A stretch of 45,948 nt of DNA from CAZUDI01 sp964618975 (GTDB lineage: Bacteria > Desulfobacterota > Desulfomonilia > UBA1062): contig CAZUDI010000029.1 of NCBI GenBank assembly GCA_964618975.1, forward strand, positions 1 through 45,948, read 5' to 3'. This document shows positions 1 to 8,497 of the stretch, in pieces. Position 1 is the first letter of the stretch. The number at the start of each line of letters is the position of its first letter. The notes under the pieces are model-generated. The model had not been told where the DNA came from, made no database searches, and saw only the letters and a program-made list of their open reading frames with translations. Both the position numbers and the translations under genes were made by a program.

Positions 1-960
1 AATGTGGCCGCTGTGCACCAGTGGCGGGATGAACTGCTCGACAAGACGAACCTGGAGGCCGAGTACATCGGAGAGTATACCGGGGCGATCAAGGAGATCC
101 GCCCCGTGACCATCACCACCTACCAGATGCTGACCTACCGCAAGACGAGGCACGCCCCCTTCGAGCACATGCAGCTGTTGATGGCGCTTAACTGGGGGCT
201 GGTGGTTTATGATGAGGTACACGTCCTGCCGGCCCCGGTATTTCGGGCCACCACCGAGATCCAGGCCAAGCGCAGACTGGGACTCACCGCGACCCTGATC
301 CGGGAAGACGGCCTCGAGGAGGATACCTTCTCCCTGGTGGGCCCCAAGTGCTATGACGTGCCCTGGAAGGAGCTGGAGCTCAAGGGCTTCATCGCCGAGG
401 CCGTCTGCCGGGAGATCCGCCTGCCGCTGACGCCGGCGCAGGCAAGGGCCTACAGTGCGGCCGATGACCGCGGTCAGTTCCGCATCGCTGCGGAAAATTT
501 CTATAAGGAGAGGGTGATCCGGGAGATCCTCCAGGAGCATACAGACGAGTCGATCCTGGTGATCGGCCAGTACCTGACCCAACTCAAACGCATCGCTGCG
601 GGTCTGAATGCGCCGGTGATCACCGGCGCGACCCCCAATGGCAAGCGGGATCTGCTCTATCAGGCCTTCCGCAGGGGAGAGCTGCCGGTTCTGGTGGTCT
701 CGAAGGTGGCCAATTATGCCATCGACCTGCCGGATGCATCGGTGGCCATCCAGGTATCCGGCAGCTTCGGCTCGCGACAGGAGGAGGCGCAGAGGCTTGG
801 CCGAATCCTGCGTCCGAAGCAGCGTTTGTCGACCTTTTACACCCTGGTGAGCCGGCATACGGTAGAGGAGGACTTCGCCCACAAACGCCAGGTCTTTCTG
901 GCGGAACAGGGGTACCGCTACCGCATCGAGGAGTGGTCACGTGATGACCTCAACGCGTGA
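1..960 (+). CDS. XPB/ERCC3-type DNA helicase, 5' end missing
   Basis: Superfamily 2 ATP-dependent 3'-5' DNA helicase of the XPB group, with a presumed role in unwinding damaged DNA. The reading frame is open from base 1, so the Walker A motif and N-terminus lie left of the window; the GTG at 4 is probably internal. Visible in order: Walker B DEVH (211-222), motif III LTATL (283-297), then LIREDG, which contains the RED motif diagnostic of XPB, and a C-terminal RecA-like domain ending in motif VI, QRLGRILRPK (around 790-830). The family and motifs are established knowledge; the repair role here is inference. The 3' end overlaps the next gene by 20 bp, so the two are translationally coupled. 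Bacterial XPB proteins are usually about 550 residues, so about 230 residues are missing. Confidence 0.9.
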   Translation, partial: NVAAVHQWRDELLDKTNLEAEYIGEYTGAIKEIRPVTITTYQMLTYRKTRHAPFEHMQLLMALNWGLVVYDEVHVLPAPVFRATTEIQAKRRLGLTATLIREDGLEEDTFSLVGPKCYDVPWKELELKGFIAEAVCREIRLPLTPAQARAYSAADDRGQFRIAAENFYKERVIREILQEHTDESILVIGQYLTQLKRIAAGLNAPVITGATPNGKRDLLYQAFRRGELPVLVVSKVANYAIDLPDASVAIQVSGSFGSRQEEAQRLGRILRPKQRLSTFYTLVSRHTVEEDFAHKRQVFLAEQGYRYRIEEWSRDDLNA

Positions 961-2692
961 GATCATCGCCAATATCCCGGCCTATATGGTGGAGATCATC
1001 TCGAGCCATATCCTGGGACATAGGGCCGATGAGGTGGCCTTCACCAAGGGACTGAGCGACCCGAAGCGCCTGCGTATGGTCCTGGACAAGGTCTCCATGC
1101 CACAGCGTACCCTGCTGCTGGATCTCTTCGAACTAGGCGGGTGGGTGGACTGGGAGCTGTTCGCGCGGGTGTATGGGGGGGAACTGAACCAGGTGCGCGA
1201 AGATCTGGAGCACCTCGGCCGCTTTGGCCTGATTTTCCAGGGGGGGCTGACGGGGCGGGATCCGGTGATCCTGCTGCCGGCCCTCATACCAATTTTGTCC
1301 GAGATGTGGTCCGGGGAGTTCAGGCCCCCGGGAGTCCCCCAGTGGCGTGCCGCCAGCAGGCTCTCCATCTGGGGGCATGTGACCGTTCTGAACATCATCC
1401 GCAGCAACCGCCTGCGCTGCCGGCAGGGTCTGGAGCCCTTCAAGAAAGGCTGGAAGCTTCTCGAGGAAAGGTTGGGGTCCTTCGGGGAGGTTCAGACCAT
1501 CTACTGGGAACTCGTAAGCATGGGCTGCCTCGAAGAAGGGCGGGGGGAGATCAAGGCGCTGCAGGGTCCCTGTGAGGGGTTTGCCGCCCGGGGCGACGGA
1601 CTCTACAAGCCCTGGCGCTTCTTCCAGTCGTGCGGGACCTTCCGCGGACTGCCTGCCCGGGTGTTGGAGTTGCTCTCTGAGGGGGGGCTGGCGAAGACAC
1701 GCCTCCTGCGGTCCCTGGAGCTCTGTCTCGCGACCCACCTGGCAACGCTTAATGAGGCCGGGGTGGCCTCCAGGAACCTGCTCGAGAAGTGGTTCGAACT
1801 CGGCATCCTGGAGGAGGATGTTTCCGGGCGATGGGTGAGGCTCTGCGGCGAGGTTGAGCAATACCTGCACAGTGGGGAGGTCCAGGGCGCGCTCCCTAAG
1901 TACGTGGACGAGGTCATCATCCAGCCCAATATGGAGATCCTCGCACCCAGGGACCTCGATCCGCTGGACCTGCTCAATATCGGCGAGGTCGCCGATATCG
2001 TCAAGGTGGACGTGGTCAGTGTCTTCCGCATCACACGGGCCTCCATCTACCGGGCCCTCAGTCTGGGGTGGGATTGCGCCAAGATCGAGCACTTCCTGGA
2101 ACGCATATCCCGTCACGTCGTGCCCGACAATGTGGTGCAGACCATCCGGTTGTGGACCGATACCCAGGCCCACGCCCAGCTCATCACGGGGACCTTCCTG
2201 GTGATGCAGGGGGGGCACGATCGGGTGCCCCAGGGCATGGAAGAGATTCTACCCGGCATCTTCCGCCTCCCGGACAAGTGCGAGGAGGAGGTGGTCGCCT
2301 TTCTGGACAAGCGCGGAGTGATGGTGCGCGGCTTCACCGATCAGAGGGAGGCGGAGCGGGATGTGGACTGGGGGAAGATGGGTGCGGTACGTGAAACTGG
2401 GGAGCGTCCGGAGGCCCGCCTGCATAAGGAGGGCATGTATCCCTACGGGATGGTCATGCCGCTGCCCTACGGATCAAAGGGCGAGATGGTCTTCGTAGAG
2501 GCCCTGGAGCAGGGCAAGTGCCTGGTGATATTTTATCCGCGCCAGGGCTATGGCGAGATCCAGGTCAAGAAGATCAGTCCGGTGTACCTGTTTCGCAAGG
2601 GGGGTGCCCCCTATCTGGAGGCCTTCTGTGAGGACACCGGGGAAGGCGAGATCTTCGATCTGCGCAAGGTGCGGGCCCTGTTGAAGGAATAG
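941..2692 (+). CDS. Helicase-associated protein, partner of XPB (Helicase_C_3-like)
   Basis: A 583-residue protein starting at GTG 941 (ATG at 944 is an alternative), inside the end of the helicase gene. The segment around residues 320-430 reads like the helicase-associated Helicase_C_3 domain: PKYVDEVIIQPNMEILAP, then a helical stretch containing YRALSLGW and FLERISRHVVPDNV. The rest has no motif I recognise; the first 230 residues look helical, possibly winged-helix. In actinobacteria an XPB gene sits beside a protein of this type, and archaeal XPB is paired with the nuclease Bax1, so a regulatory or accessory role for the upstream helicase is likely. I see no nuclease motif in this one. 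The family call is moderately secure; the molecular function is unknown. Confidence 0.75.
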   Translation: MMTSTREIIANIPAYMVEIISSHILGHRADEVAFTKGLSDPKRLRMVLDKVSMPQRTLLLDLFELGGWVDWELFARVYGGELNQVREDLEHLGRFGLIFQGGLTGRDPVILLPALIPILSEMWSGEFRPPGVPQWRAASRLSIWGHVTVLNIIRSNRLRCRQGLEPFKKGWKLLEERLGSFGEVQTIYWELVSMGCLEEGRGEIKALQGPCEGFAARGDGLYKPWRFFQSCGTFRGLPARVLELLSEGGLAKTRLLRSLELCLATHLATLNEAGVASRNLLEKWFELGILEEDVSGRWVRLCGEVEQYLHSGEVQGALPKYVDEVIIQPNMEILAPRDLDPLDLLNIGEVADIVKVDVVSVFRITRASIYRALSLGWDCAKIEHFLERISRHVVPDNVVQTIRLWTDTQAHAQLITGTFLVMQGGHDRVPQGMEEILPGIFRLPDKCEEEVVAFLDKRGVMVRGFTDQREAERDVDWGKMGAVRETGERPEARLHKEGMYPYGMVMPLPYGSKGEMVFVEALEQGKCLVIFYPRQGYGEIQVKKISPVYLFRKGGAPYLEAFCEDTGEGEIFDLRKVRALLKE

Positions 2693-2764
2693 CCTTCGTC
2701 TTGACGGGCGCCGGATCCGTGAGGCGCTTGTGATTAAGGTGCAGACGCCGTCAGCCTGTCCCCC

Positions 2765-4072
2765 TTACGGTTTTTCGCCCCCGACCTTCTTGACTTTCTT
2801 GCGGAGCTGCTCCAGATCGTGCAAGGTTTCCTCATCCAGGGTCTCTTTGTGCCTAAGGGCCTCGTCGATATGATAGCCCGCGGCGTGCTCGTTGTGTTTG
2901 GCGAGGAAATACCGGGCGTAGGCGGCGTGGGCGTACCCCGTCTGGGAGGTGCGCTCGTAGAGGCCGCCCAGCATGAAGTCCACCCGTGGATGCTGCTTTT
3001 TGTAGGGCTTCAGGGCCGCGATGGCCTCTTGCAACTGACCCCTGGCCTCCATGATCTCGGCCAGGGCCAGGCCGGTTTCGGCCGATCTCCCGTAGGATTT
3101 CAGGTAGGGCCAGGCCTGGTCCGCCTCCCCCAGACGATACAGCGCCAGCCCCAGGTATGCGCGCGCTTCGGGCAGGGGGATATCCGTAAGGAGGGTGAGG
3201 GCTTCTTCGGTTTTTCCGGCGCGTACCTTGGCCAGCCCCAGGGCGAGGCGGTCATAGGGCGCGGGCAAGGTCTGGGAGCGGGTGGCGACCTCCTGGACGG
3301 GCAGCAGCAGTCCGATGGTCAAGGCGCTCAGATTCCAGTAGCGTGTGTCGGGGTGTGCCTGATCGGCCTCCCTCTGCACGGCGGCGATGCGATCTGCGGT
3401 GTAGGGGTGGGTGAGAAGGTATTCGGGGGTCAAAGAGGCGCCTGAATAGGTGCGTAGCGCGATGAGGAATCTGCTCATGGCGGACGGATCGAAACCGGCC
3501 TCGGGCAGGATGTTGCGGCTGAACTCGTCGGCCTCGTATTCGTGCTTACGGGTATAGGACAGACGGACGTTTTCCCCCCCGCCGATGGAAGAGAGGATCA
3601 GGGCCGTACCTATCTCGGGGTTCTGGGTGGAGAGCAGGGTGCCCAGCAGCAGTCCCACGATGGAGGCGGTACTGATGCGTTTCTGCGTTTCGTATGCCTT
3701 GTGGATGTGTCTGAGCTGGCAGTGGCCCATCTCGTGGCCGATAACCGAGGCGATCTCATCGATGTCACGGGCGAAGAGGAGTGTGCCGAGATTGATGAAG
3801 ATATGGCCATCGGGGATGGCGAAGGCGTTCACCGAACGGTCTTTTACGAGGTGGATATAGAAGGGATACATGGGTGCGTCTATCCGTGCGGCGAGCTGGT
3901 CGCTGATCTGCTGCAGGATCCAGGTGATCTCTCGGTTGTGGACTATGAGGTCGGCCCCTTCGAGGGTGGTGATGAACTCGTCGGCGATCTCCCGCTCCTT
4001 TTCGTAACTCAGGCCATAGGCGAGGGACGCACAGAGCACCAGTGGTGCTATCAGTAAGGCCGCACGTTGCAT
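2765..4072 (-). CDS. Periplasmic M48 zinc metalloprotease with TPR-like tail (BepA/YfgC-like)
   Basis: Zinc endopeptidase predicted to act in the periplasm on outer-membrane proteins, as BepA does for LptD and BAM substrates. I place the start at ATG 4072 because it begins a clean signal peptide (MQRAALLIAPLVLCASLAYG); the frame extends upstream to a TTG at 4108 but that would bury the signal. Counting from the TTG, the zinc site HEMGH is at residues 125-129 and the third-ligand motif EYEAD at 191-195. A hydrophobic hairpin (SIVGLLLGTLL) lies between them. The C-terminal 200 residues are helical repeats resembling TPRs (ALAEIMEARGQLQEAIAAL and similar). It converges on the XPB pair, with 72 bp between the stops. 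Length (435 aa) is close to BepA. Substrate is inferred from family only. Confidence 0.85.
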   Translation of the reverse strand: MQRAALLIAPLVLCASLAYGLSYEKEREIADEFITTLEGADLIVHNREITWILQQISDQLAARIDAPMYPFYIHLVKDRSVNAFAIPDGHIFINLGTLLFARDIDEIASVIGHEMGHCQLRHIHKAYETQKRISTASIVGLLLGTLLSTQNPEIGTALILSSIGGGENVRLSYTRKHEYEADEFSRNILPEAGFDPSAMSRFLIALRTYSGASLTPEYLLTHPYTADRIAAVQREADQAHPDTRYWNLSALTIGLLLPVQEVATRSQTLPAPYDRLALGLAKVRAGKTEEALTLLTDIPLPEARAYLGLALYRLGEADQAWPYLKSYGRSAETGLALAEIMEARGQLQEAIAALKPYKKQHPRVDFMLGGLYERTSQTGYAHAAYARYFLAKHNEHAAGYHIDEALRHKETLDEETLHDLEQLRKKVKKVGGEKP

Positions 4073-4134
4073 GCCTCGAACTCTACACGGCCGCGGCGCA
4101 TATTTCAAGGGCCCATCCGGCGGGCGTCCCTGGT

Positions 4135-4165
4135 TACGAAAGCGTATTACACTGTACGAAAGCGT
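4135..4165 (+). promoter_or_regulatory. Tandem 11-bp repeat, candidate upstream activator site
   Basis: TACGAAAGCGT occurs exactly at 4135-4145 and 4155-4165, a 20-bp period or about two helical turns. The pair lies roughly 85-115 bp upstream of the start point predicted from the sigma-54 element at 4222-4236, the usual place for a bacterial enhancer-binding protein. Repeats and distances are seen directly; the binding protein is unknown. Confidence 0.5.
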
Positions 4166-4221
4166 GAGTCAGGATGGCGGGTGCGTTTTCTAATTAATTG
4201 AATATTAATCGATAAAATAAA

Positions 4222-4236
4222 TGGCTTGGAAATTGC
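4222..4236 (+). promoter_or_regulatory. Sigma-54 (RpoN) promoter
   Basis: TGGC at 4222-4225 and TTGC at 4233-4236 form TGGCTTGGAAATTGC, matching TGGCACG-N4-TTGC with exactly 10 bp between the invariant GG and GC. Transcription would start near 4248, 30 bases before the ATG at 4279. Only the AC after TGGC deviates from consensus. Confidence 0.7.
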
Positions 4237-4278
4237 CTCCAGGGGTGGCTGAGCGACCAATACCCCCTGGAGGACAGT

Positions 4279-6666
4279 ATGAAGCAGCTACGATCTCTTT
4301 CGGCATTACTGATTATTTTCATTACAGGTTTACCTTTTTCAGCCTGGGCGGCATCCCTGGCCGTCACCTGGAACCCCAATACCGAGGATGATCTGGCAGG
4401 CTACAGGGTCTACTCCGGCGTTACCTCGGGAGCCTACGGGGCACCGGTGGATGTGGGCAATGTGACGAGTTATCAGATCGCGGATGTGGCTTCCGGCCAG
4501 ACCTATTATATCGCCGTGACGGCCTATGACACCTCCAACAACGAGTCGGGCTTTTCCGAGGAGGTCAGTGTTACGGTACCCATTCCTGACACCACGCCAC
4601 CCAGCGGGAGTGTCGTGATCAATGCCGGTCAGGACACCTGTTCATCGCGCACCGTGACCCTGAGCCTGAGCGCTGCCGACAATGGTGGCTCGGTCGTGGG
4701 CATGAAGATCAGCAATGACGCCCAAACCTGGACGGCGGAGGCCTCCTACGCCACCTCCCAGGCCTGGGTGCTCGGTGAGGGGGATGGTCTCAAGCGTGTT
4801 TCCGTCATGTTCAAGGATGCCGCCGGCAACTGGTCGGGCGCCTTCAGCGACCAGATCGAGCTGGTTCAAGACAGCGACGGTGATGCCCTGCCCGATGCCT
4901 GGGAGATCGCGAACGGCCTCGATCCGGACAATCCAAACGATGCAGTGGCCGACAACGACGGGGATGGACTGACCAATATCGAGGAGTACTTCAACCACAC
5001 CAATCCGAGCGACGCCAGCGACAACGCTCCGGTCGCCAACGCCGGGGCCGACCAGACGGTTGCGCCAACGAGGGTCACCCTCGACGGGAGTGCCTCGCTC
5101 GATCCCAACGGCGATGAGCTCATCTATACCTGGTCGCAGGAGGGTGGCCCGGTCGAGGTCGCCATTCAGGATGCCTCGTCGGCACAGGCCAGCTTCGTCG
5201 CCGTCAAGGCCGGGACTTACGAGTTCGCTCTCGAGTGTTATGACGGCAAGGCCTTCCGTCGGGATACGGTCACGATCCGGGTGGAGAATATAAGTCCGGC
5301 GGTTAGTGCCGGCAGCGACATGGTCATCGATGCCGGGGAGTATATCACCCTGCATGCCAGCGGCACGGATCCCAACGAGGACAGTCTGAGTTTCCAGTGG
5401 TCACAGGAGGACGGACCGGGCCTGAGCCTGCCCGATATGAATACCGCCGACATCGAGCTTTATCTGGATGAACCCGGTCAGTACCGCTTTTCCGTGACCT
5501 GCTCCGACGGATCCCTGGTGAGCGAGCCCGACGAGGTGCTCGTCACCGTGAACGCGGTCAATCACGCACCCACCGCCGAGGCGGGAGGGGGCCAGGATGT
5601 GGAGCTCGGAGAGCGGGTCGTCCTCGATGGCAGCGCCTCCAGTGATCCGGACGGCGACGAGTTGAGTTACACCTGGATCATGGTTTCGGGGCCCGCAGTC
5701 GTGCTCAACGCCGACACCACGGCCGCCCCCTGGTTCGATGCCACGACCCTGGGCACCTATGTTTTCGCCCTGACGGTCACAGACGGCCAGGTCTCCTCGG
5801 CCACCGACACGGTCAGCATACGGGTGCTGAGCGCCAATCTGGCGCCGATCGCCGATGCCGGCGAGGATCTCGAGGTGATGGTGGGGGATCAGGTCAGGCT
5901 CGATGCCGGTGCCTCCTACGACCCGGACGGTGATGGGTTGAGCTTCGGCTGGACCCAGCTCTCCGGCGCCACTGTCGCCCTGACCGGGGCCGACACCCCG
6001 TCTCCGACGTTCACCCCCACCACCTCCGGGGTGCTTACCTTCCAGGTGGCGGTTTCCGATGCCCAGGCTTCTTCCGAGGACGTTCTGTCGGTGACGGTCA
6101 ACAGTCTCAATCAGGTTCCCGAAGCGCATGCCGGCGAAGACCTCGTGGCAACCATCGGCGAAGAGGTCTACCTGGACGGTACCCAGAGCCAGGATCCCGA
6201 TGGTGATGCCATCAGTTACATCTGGTCCCAGACCGAGGGTGCCCGGGTTTCCCTGAGCGCTCCCAACGACGCCACTCCCTCCTTTGTGCCCGAGGCGACA
6301 GATACGTATGTCTTCGAACTCCGGGTGTACGACGGGCAGGACACGAGCAGTCCCGCTACGGTGAGCGTTACCGTGCAGGACGGTTTGGCCACCATTCAGC
6401 TTCTCAGCCCGAGCGTGAGCAGCACGGTGCGCTCCAACCCGGTCTTCAGCTGGCAGGGGGATTCCATCGAGCGTTTTACGCTCTATCTCGCCCTTAACGG
6501 CGGAAGCTACTACCAGATGTACTCCGGGACGGGCACGAGCTATGCCCTGCATCCGATCCTCTGGTACTGGTTCATTCCGTCCGGAACACAGATCTCCTGG
6601 TATGTGACAGGCGACGATGATGGCGAACGCATCACCAGCGAGGTGTTCACCCTCAGGAAGCGCTAG
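4279..6666 (+). CDS. Secreted FN3 / calcium-binding / PKD-repeat surface protein
   Basis: A 795-residue exported protein with a clear signal peptide (about 1-24, ending SAWA) and start ATG 4279 behind GGAGG. Domains in order: fibronectin type III (about 25-105), an Ig-like segment (about 106-195), two acidic calcium-binding loops of thrombospondin type 3 character (DSDGDALPDAWE and DNDGDGLTNIEEY, about 198-250), then five PKD/K319L-like repeats of about 90 residues. The repeats start near 250, 340, 430, 523 and 613, each opening with a P-x-A-x-A-G-like motif and containing DPDGD or a variant. The last 95 residues are an unrecognised beta-rich domain. No cell-wall or lipid anchor is visible. 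Such proteins are usually adhesins, matrix components or carbohydrate-binding modules; none of these is proven here. The sigma-54 promoter implies conditional expression. Confidence 0.85.
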   Translation: MKQLRSLSALLIIFITGLPFSAWAASLAVTWNPNTEDDLAGYRVYSGVTSGAYGAPVDVGNVTSYQIADVASGQTYYIAVTAYDTSNNESGFSEEVSVTVPIPDTTPPSGSVVINAGQDTCSSRTVTLSLSAADNGGSVVGMKISNDAQTWTAEASYATSQAWVLGEGDGLKRVSVMFKDAAGNWSGAFSDQIELVQDSDGDALPDAWEIANGLDPDNPNDAVADNDGDGLTNIEEYFNHTNPSDASDNAPVANAGADQTVAPTRVTLDGSASLDPNGDELIYTWSQEGGPVEVAIQDASSAQASFVAVKAGTYEFALECYDGKAFRRDTVTIRVENISPAVSAGSDMVIDAGEYITLHASGTDPNEDSLSFQWSQEDGPGLSLPDMNTADIELYLDEPGQYRFSVTCSDGSLVSEPDEVLVTVNAVNHAPTAEAGGGQDVELGERVVLDGSASSDPDGDELSYTWIMVSGPAVVLNADTTAAPWFDATTLGTYVFALTVTDGQVSSATDTVSIRVLSANLAPIADAGEDLEVMVGDQVRLDAGASYDPDGDGLSFGWTQLSGATVALTGADTPSPTFTPTTSGVLTFQVAVSDAQASSEDVLSVTVNSLNQVPEAHAGEDLVATIGEEVYLDGTQSQDPDGDAISYIWSQTEGARVSLSAPNDATPSFVPEATDTYVFELRVYDGQDTSSPATVSVTVQDGLATIQLLSPSVSSTVRSNPVFSWQGDSIERFTLYLALNGGSYYQMYSGTGTSYALHPILWYWFIPSGTQISWYVTGDDDGERITSEVFTLRKR

Positions 6667-6689
6667 AAGCACTGAAAGCGCCAAGGCGC

Positions 6690-6728
6690 AAAAAGGGGGG
6701 GGTGCTGCAGAGCACCCCCCCCTTTTTT
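6690..6728. terminator. Strong bidirectional rho-independent terminator
   Basis: A13-bp GC-rich stem (G8 then TGCT against AGCA then C8) with a short GCAG loop is flanked by A5 on the left and T6 on the right, so it works as an intrinsic terminator on both strands. It lies between the convergent PKD-protein gene and the OFA transporter gene. Confidence 0.92.
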
Positions 6729-6738
6729 ATTGTCGCAA

Positions 6739-8046
6739 CTAGACCTTGCGGGGAGGCCGGTTTACGAGCGTGATCACGGCGCCGATGATGCAGCCTACGG
6801 CGGCGATCATGAACGGTGTGGCCCAGGCCCCCACACCGGCGCCGGAAGAGGTGGCGGCATCCTTGAAATAGGCGGCGATCTGCGGGCCGAAGATGCCGGC
6901 GAACCCATAGGCCAGAAAGACCCAGCCATAGTTCTTGCCCACGGTGGTGTTGCCGAAATAGTCGGCCGTGATGGCAGGGAAGAGGGCGAAGTTGCCGCCG
7001 AAGTTGAAGCCGATGATACAGGCACAGACCACCAGCCCGGCGGCCGTGGCGCCGAGTTTGAAGAACAGGGCCATGATGATGCCCTGGAAAAGGCACATGA
7101 GGAAGATGGCCAGCTTGCGGCCGATACTGTCGGAGACGCTGCCCCAGAGAATGCGGCCCAGGCCGTTGAAGATGGCGTACCAGCCCATGGCGGTGCCGGC
7201 CACGGCCGAGGCCGCGGCCACCTCGACGCCCTTGGCGCTCAGGGCGTCGATGCCGAAGAGCTTGATGCAGCCTATGACCATGAGTCCGGCCATGGCGCTG
7301 AGGAAGAAGGTCAGCCAAGTCATGTAAAACTGCGGGGTTTTGAGCATCTCGCCGGTCTCATAGGCCACGGTGCCGTTCTGGGCGGCGTTGCCGGCGGTGG
7401 CGGCCGGTGGGGTATAGCCCTCGGGCAGCCAACCATCGGGGGGATTGATCATGACGAGGCTGCCGAGCACCACCACCACCAGGAAGATGACCCCGTAGAG
7501 CAGGAAGACGCTCTGGACGCCGCCGAGCCCGAAGAAGTCGAGTCTGCCCAGCAGGTTGAACCAGGCCCCGGCCGACTTGACCCAGATCAGGGCCCCGAAA
7601 CCGAATCCGGCCACGGCCAGACCCGTGATGAGTCCCTTCTTGTCCGGGAACCATTTGACGCCCACGGCGATGGGCACCACGTAGGCCAGGCCGATGCCTG
7701 CGCCTCCCAGGAAACCGATGCACAGCATCTGGGTGGCAAAGGTGCTGCCGATGAACCCGCCCAGGATATAGCCGGCCCCCAGGACGACACCGCCGGCGGC
7801 GGCCAGCGTCCGAGGCGACATGCGGGCCTGCAGTCGTCCGGCGATCACCATTACAAAGGCGAAGGTGAACAGGCCCAGGGAGAACACCCACTGGGTTTCC
7901 TTGGTGGTGAAGGCATACATCCCGGTAGGATCGACGAGTTTGGGGGTGAAGACCGACCATGCATAGATCGCACCGAGGCAGAGCTGGATGGCGATGGCCC
8001 CGATGACTACAATCCATCTGTTCATAACCTTTGAATTATCTGACAC
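6739..8046 (-). CDS. OFA-family MFS transporter (oxalate/formate antiporter-like)
   Basis: A 435-residue inner-membrane carrier of the major facilitator superfamily. The start is GTG 8046, six bases after a perfect AAGGAGG; the ATG of MNRW is eight codons inside. About 12 hydrophobic segments are visible, split by a central hydrophilic loop (INPPDGWLPEGYTPP, about 200-240). Typical OFA features are the N-terminal AIQLCLGAIYAWSVF, a GIGLAYVVPI helix followed by KWFPDKKGLITG, and FFLSAMAGLMVIG. Family members exchange oxalate and formate or carry lactate, pyruvate and related monocarboxylates, and the substrate cannot be read from sequence. It is a single-gene unit with its own promoter and operator at 8089-8141 and the terminator at 6690-6728. 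Confidence 0.88.
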   Translation of the reverse strand: MSDNSKVMNRWIVVIGAIAIQLCLGAIYAWSVFTPKLVDPTGMYAFTTKETQWVFSLGLFTFAFVMVIAGRLQARMSPRTLAAAGGVVLGAGYILGGFIGSTFATQMLCIGFLGGAGIGLAYVVPIAVGVKWFPDKKGLITGLAVAGFGFGALIWVKSAGAWFNLLGRLDFFGLGGVQSVFLLYGVIFLVVVVLGSLVMINPPDGWLPEGYTPPAATAGNAAQNGTVAYETGEMLKTPQFYMTWLTFFLSAMAGLMVIGCIKLFGIDALSAKGVEVAAASAVAGTAMGWYAIFNGLGRILWGSVSDSIGRKLAIFLMCLFQGIIMALFFKLGATAAGLVVCACIIGFNFGGNFALFPAITADYFGNTTVGKNYGWVFLAYGFAGIFGPQIAAYFKDAATSSGAGVGAWATPFMIAAVGCIIGAVITLVNRPPRKV

Positions 8047-8088
8047 TGAAAACCTCCTTGTATGGAAAAATGATCAAATTAGTGCCAG

Positions 8089-8117
8089 TGTATACGTGTC
8101 TTTTGAGGCAGTGTCAA
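8089..8117 (-). promoter_or_regulatory. Sigma-70 promoter of the OFA transporter gene
   Basis: On the minus strand TTGACA (8112-8117) and TATACA (8089-8094) are separated by exactly 17 bp. The start point would be near 8082, giving a leader of about 35 nt to the GTG at 8046. Confidence 0.85.
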
Positions 8118-8125
8118 CGGAAAAT

Positions 8126-8141
8126 ATGAATCATGGTTCAT
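8126..8141. promoter_or_regulatory. Palindromic operator abutting the transporter promoter
   Basis: ATGAATCATGGTTCAT is a 16-bp palindrome with 14 of 16 positions symmetric. It is centred about 51 bp upstream of the predicted start of the OFA transporter transcript and lies 8 bp from its -35 box. That position suits an activator, or a repressor of a regulated carrier. The cognate regulator is not in the window. Confidence 0.5.
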
Positions 8142-8497
8142 TAATCGCTCCGACTCGCTTTCCCCCGCCGCTTATGGCTGATTGCAGGGTTCAGGGACTG
8201 CCCGGGGGACATACCCGGTGGCCGACCTCGTTCTTAAGCCTGGCTGAGGGATGATCCCTTCGGGATTGCGGGGGGCAAACGCGAAGAGGGGGGACTCTCC
8301 CGGGGACGTCAAGCTGGACATGGCGCTGACAAAGGTGGCCTTTTTCTAAGAAATGCATATCAAGCTGTACTCGAATGAAGTGTAAAAGCGCATTACAGGC
8401 TTTTTCTTAATTAATCGGGATGGTGCACTTATTCGTAAGACCTGTGGGGTTTGGCATGGAGGCTCGCCCCGGGGAGCAGCGCCTCCTTCCTGTCCGG
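8142..8497. other. Intergenic region without a convincing gene; holds a TGTAA/TTACA palindrome
   Basis: This stretch separates the end of alr from the transporter control region. It contains TGTAAAAGCGCATTACA (8381-8397), with TGTAA and TTACA arms around GCGC. The inner AAAGCGCATTACA matches 12 of 13 bases at 4139-4151 upstream of the sigma-54 gene. Small GC-rich hairpins occur near 8250-8320 and 8459-8502. Short open frames here lack ribosome sites and family resemblance, so I call no gene. Confidence 0.5.

Noticed and set aside
7988..8254. A plus-strand frame of 88 codons through the transporter promoter region
   Set aside because: It overlaps the transporter start and promoter on the opposite strand, and has no ribosome site or recognisable domain.
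8240..8330. Possible c-di-GMP (GEMM) riboswitch suggested by GGGGGGCAAACGCGAA
   Set aside because: The conserved GACGCAAAGCC strand and the expected two-helix layout are missing, and no gene follows on that strand.
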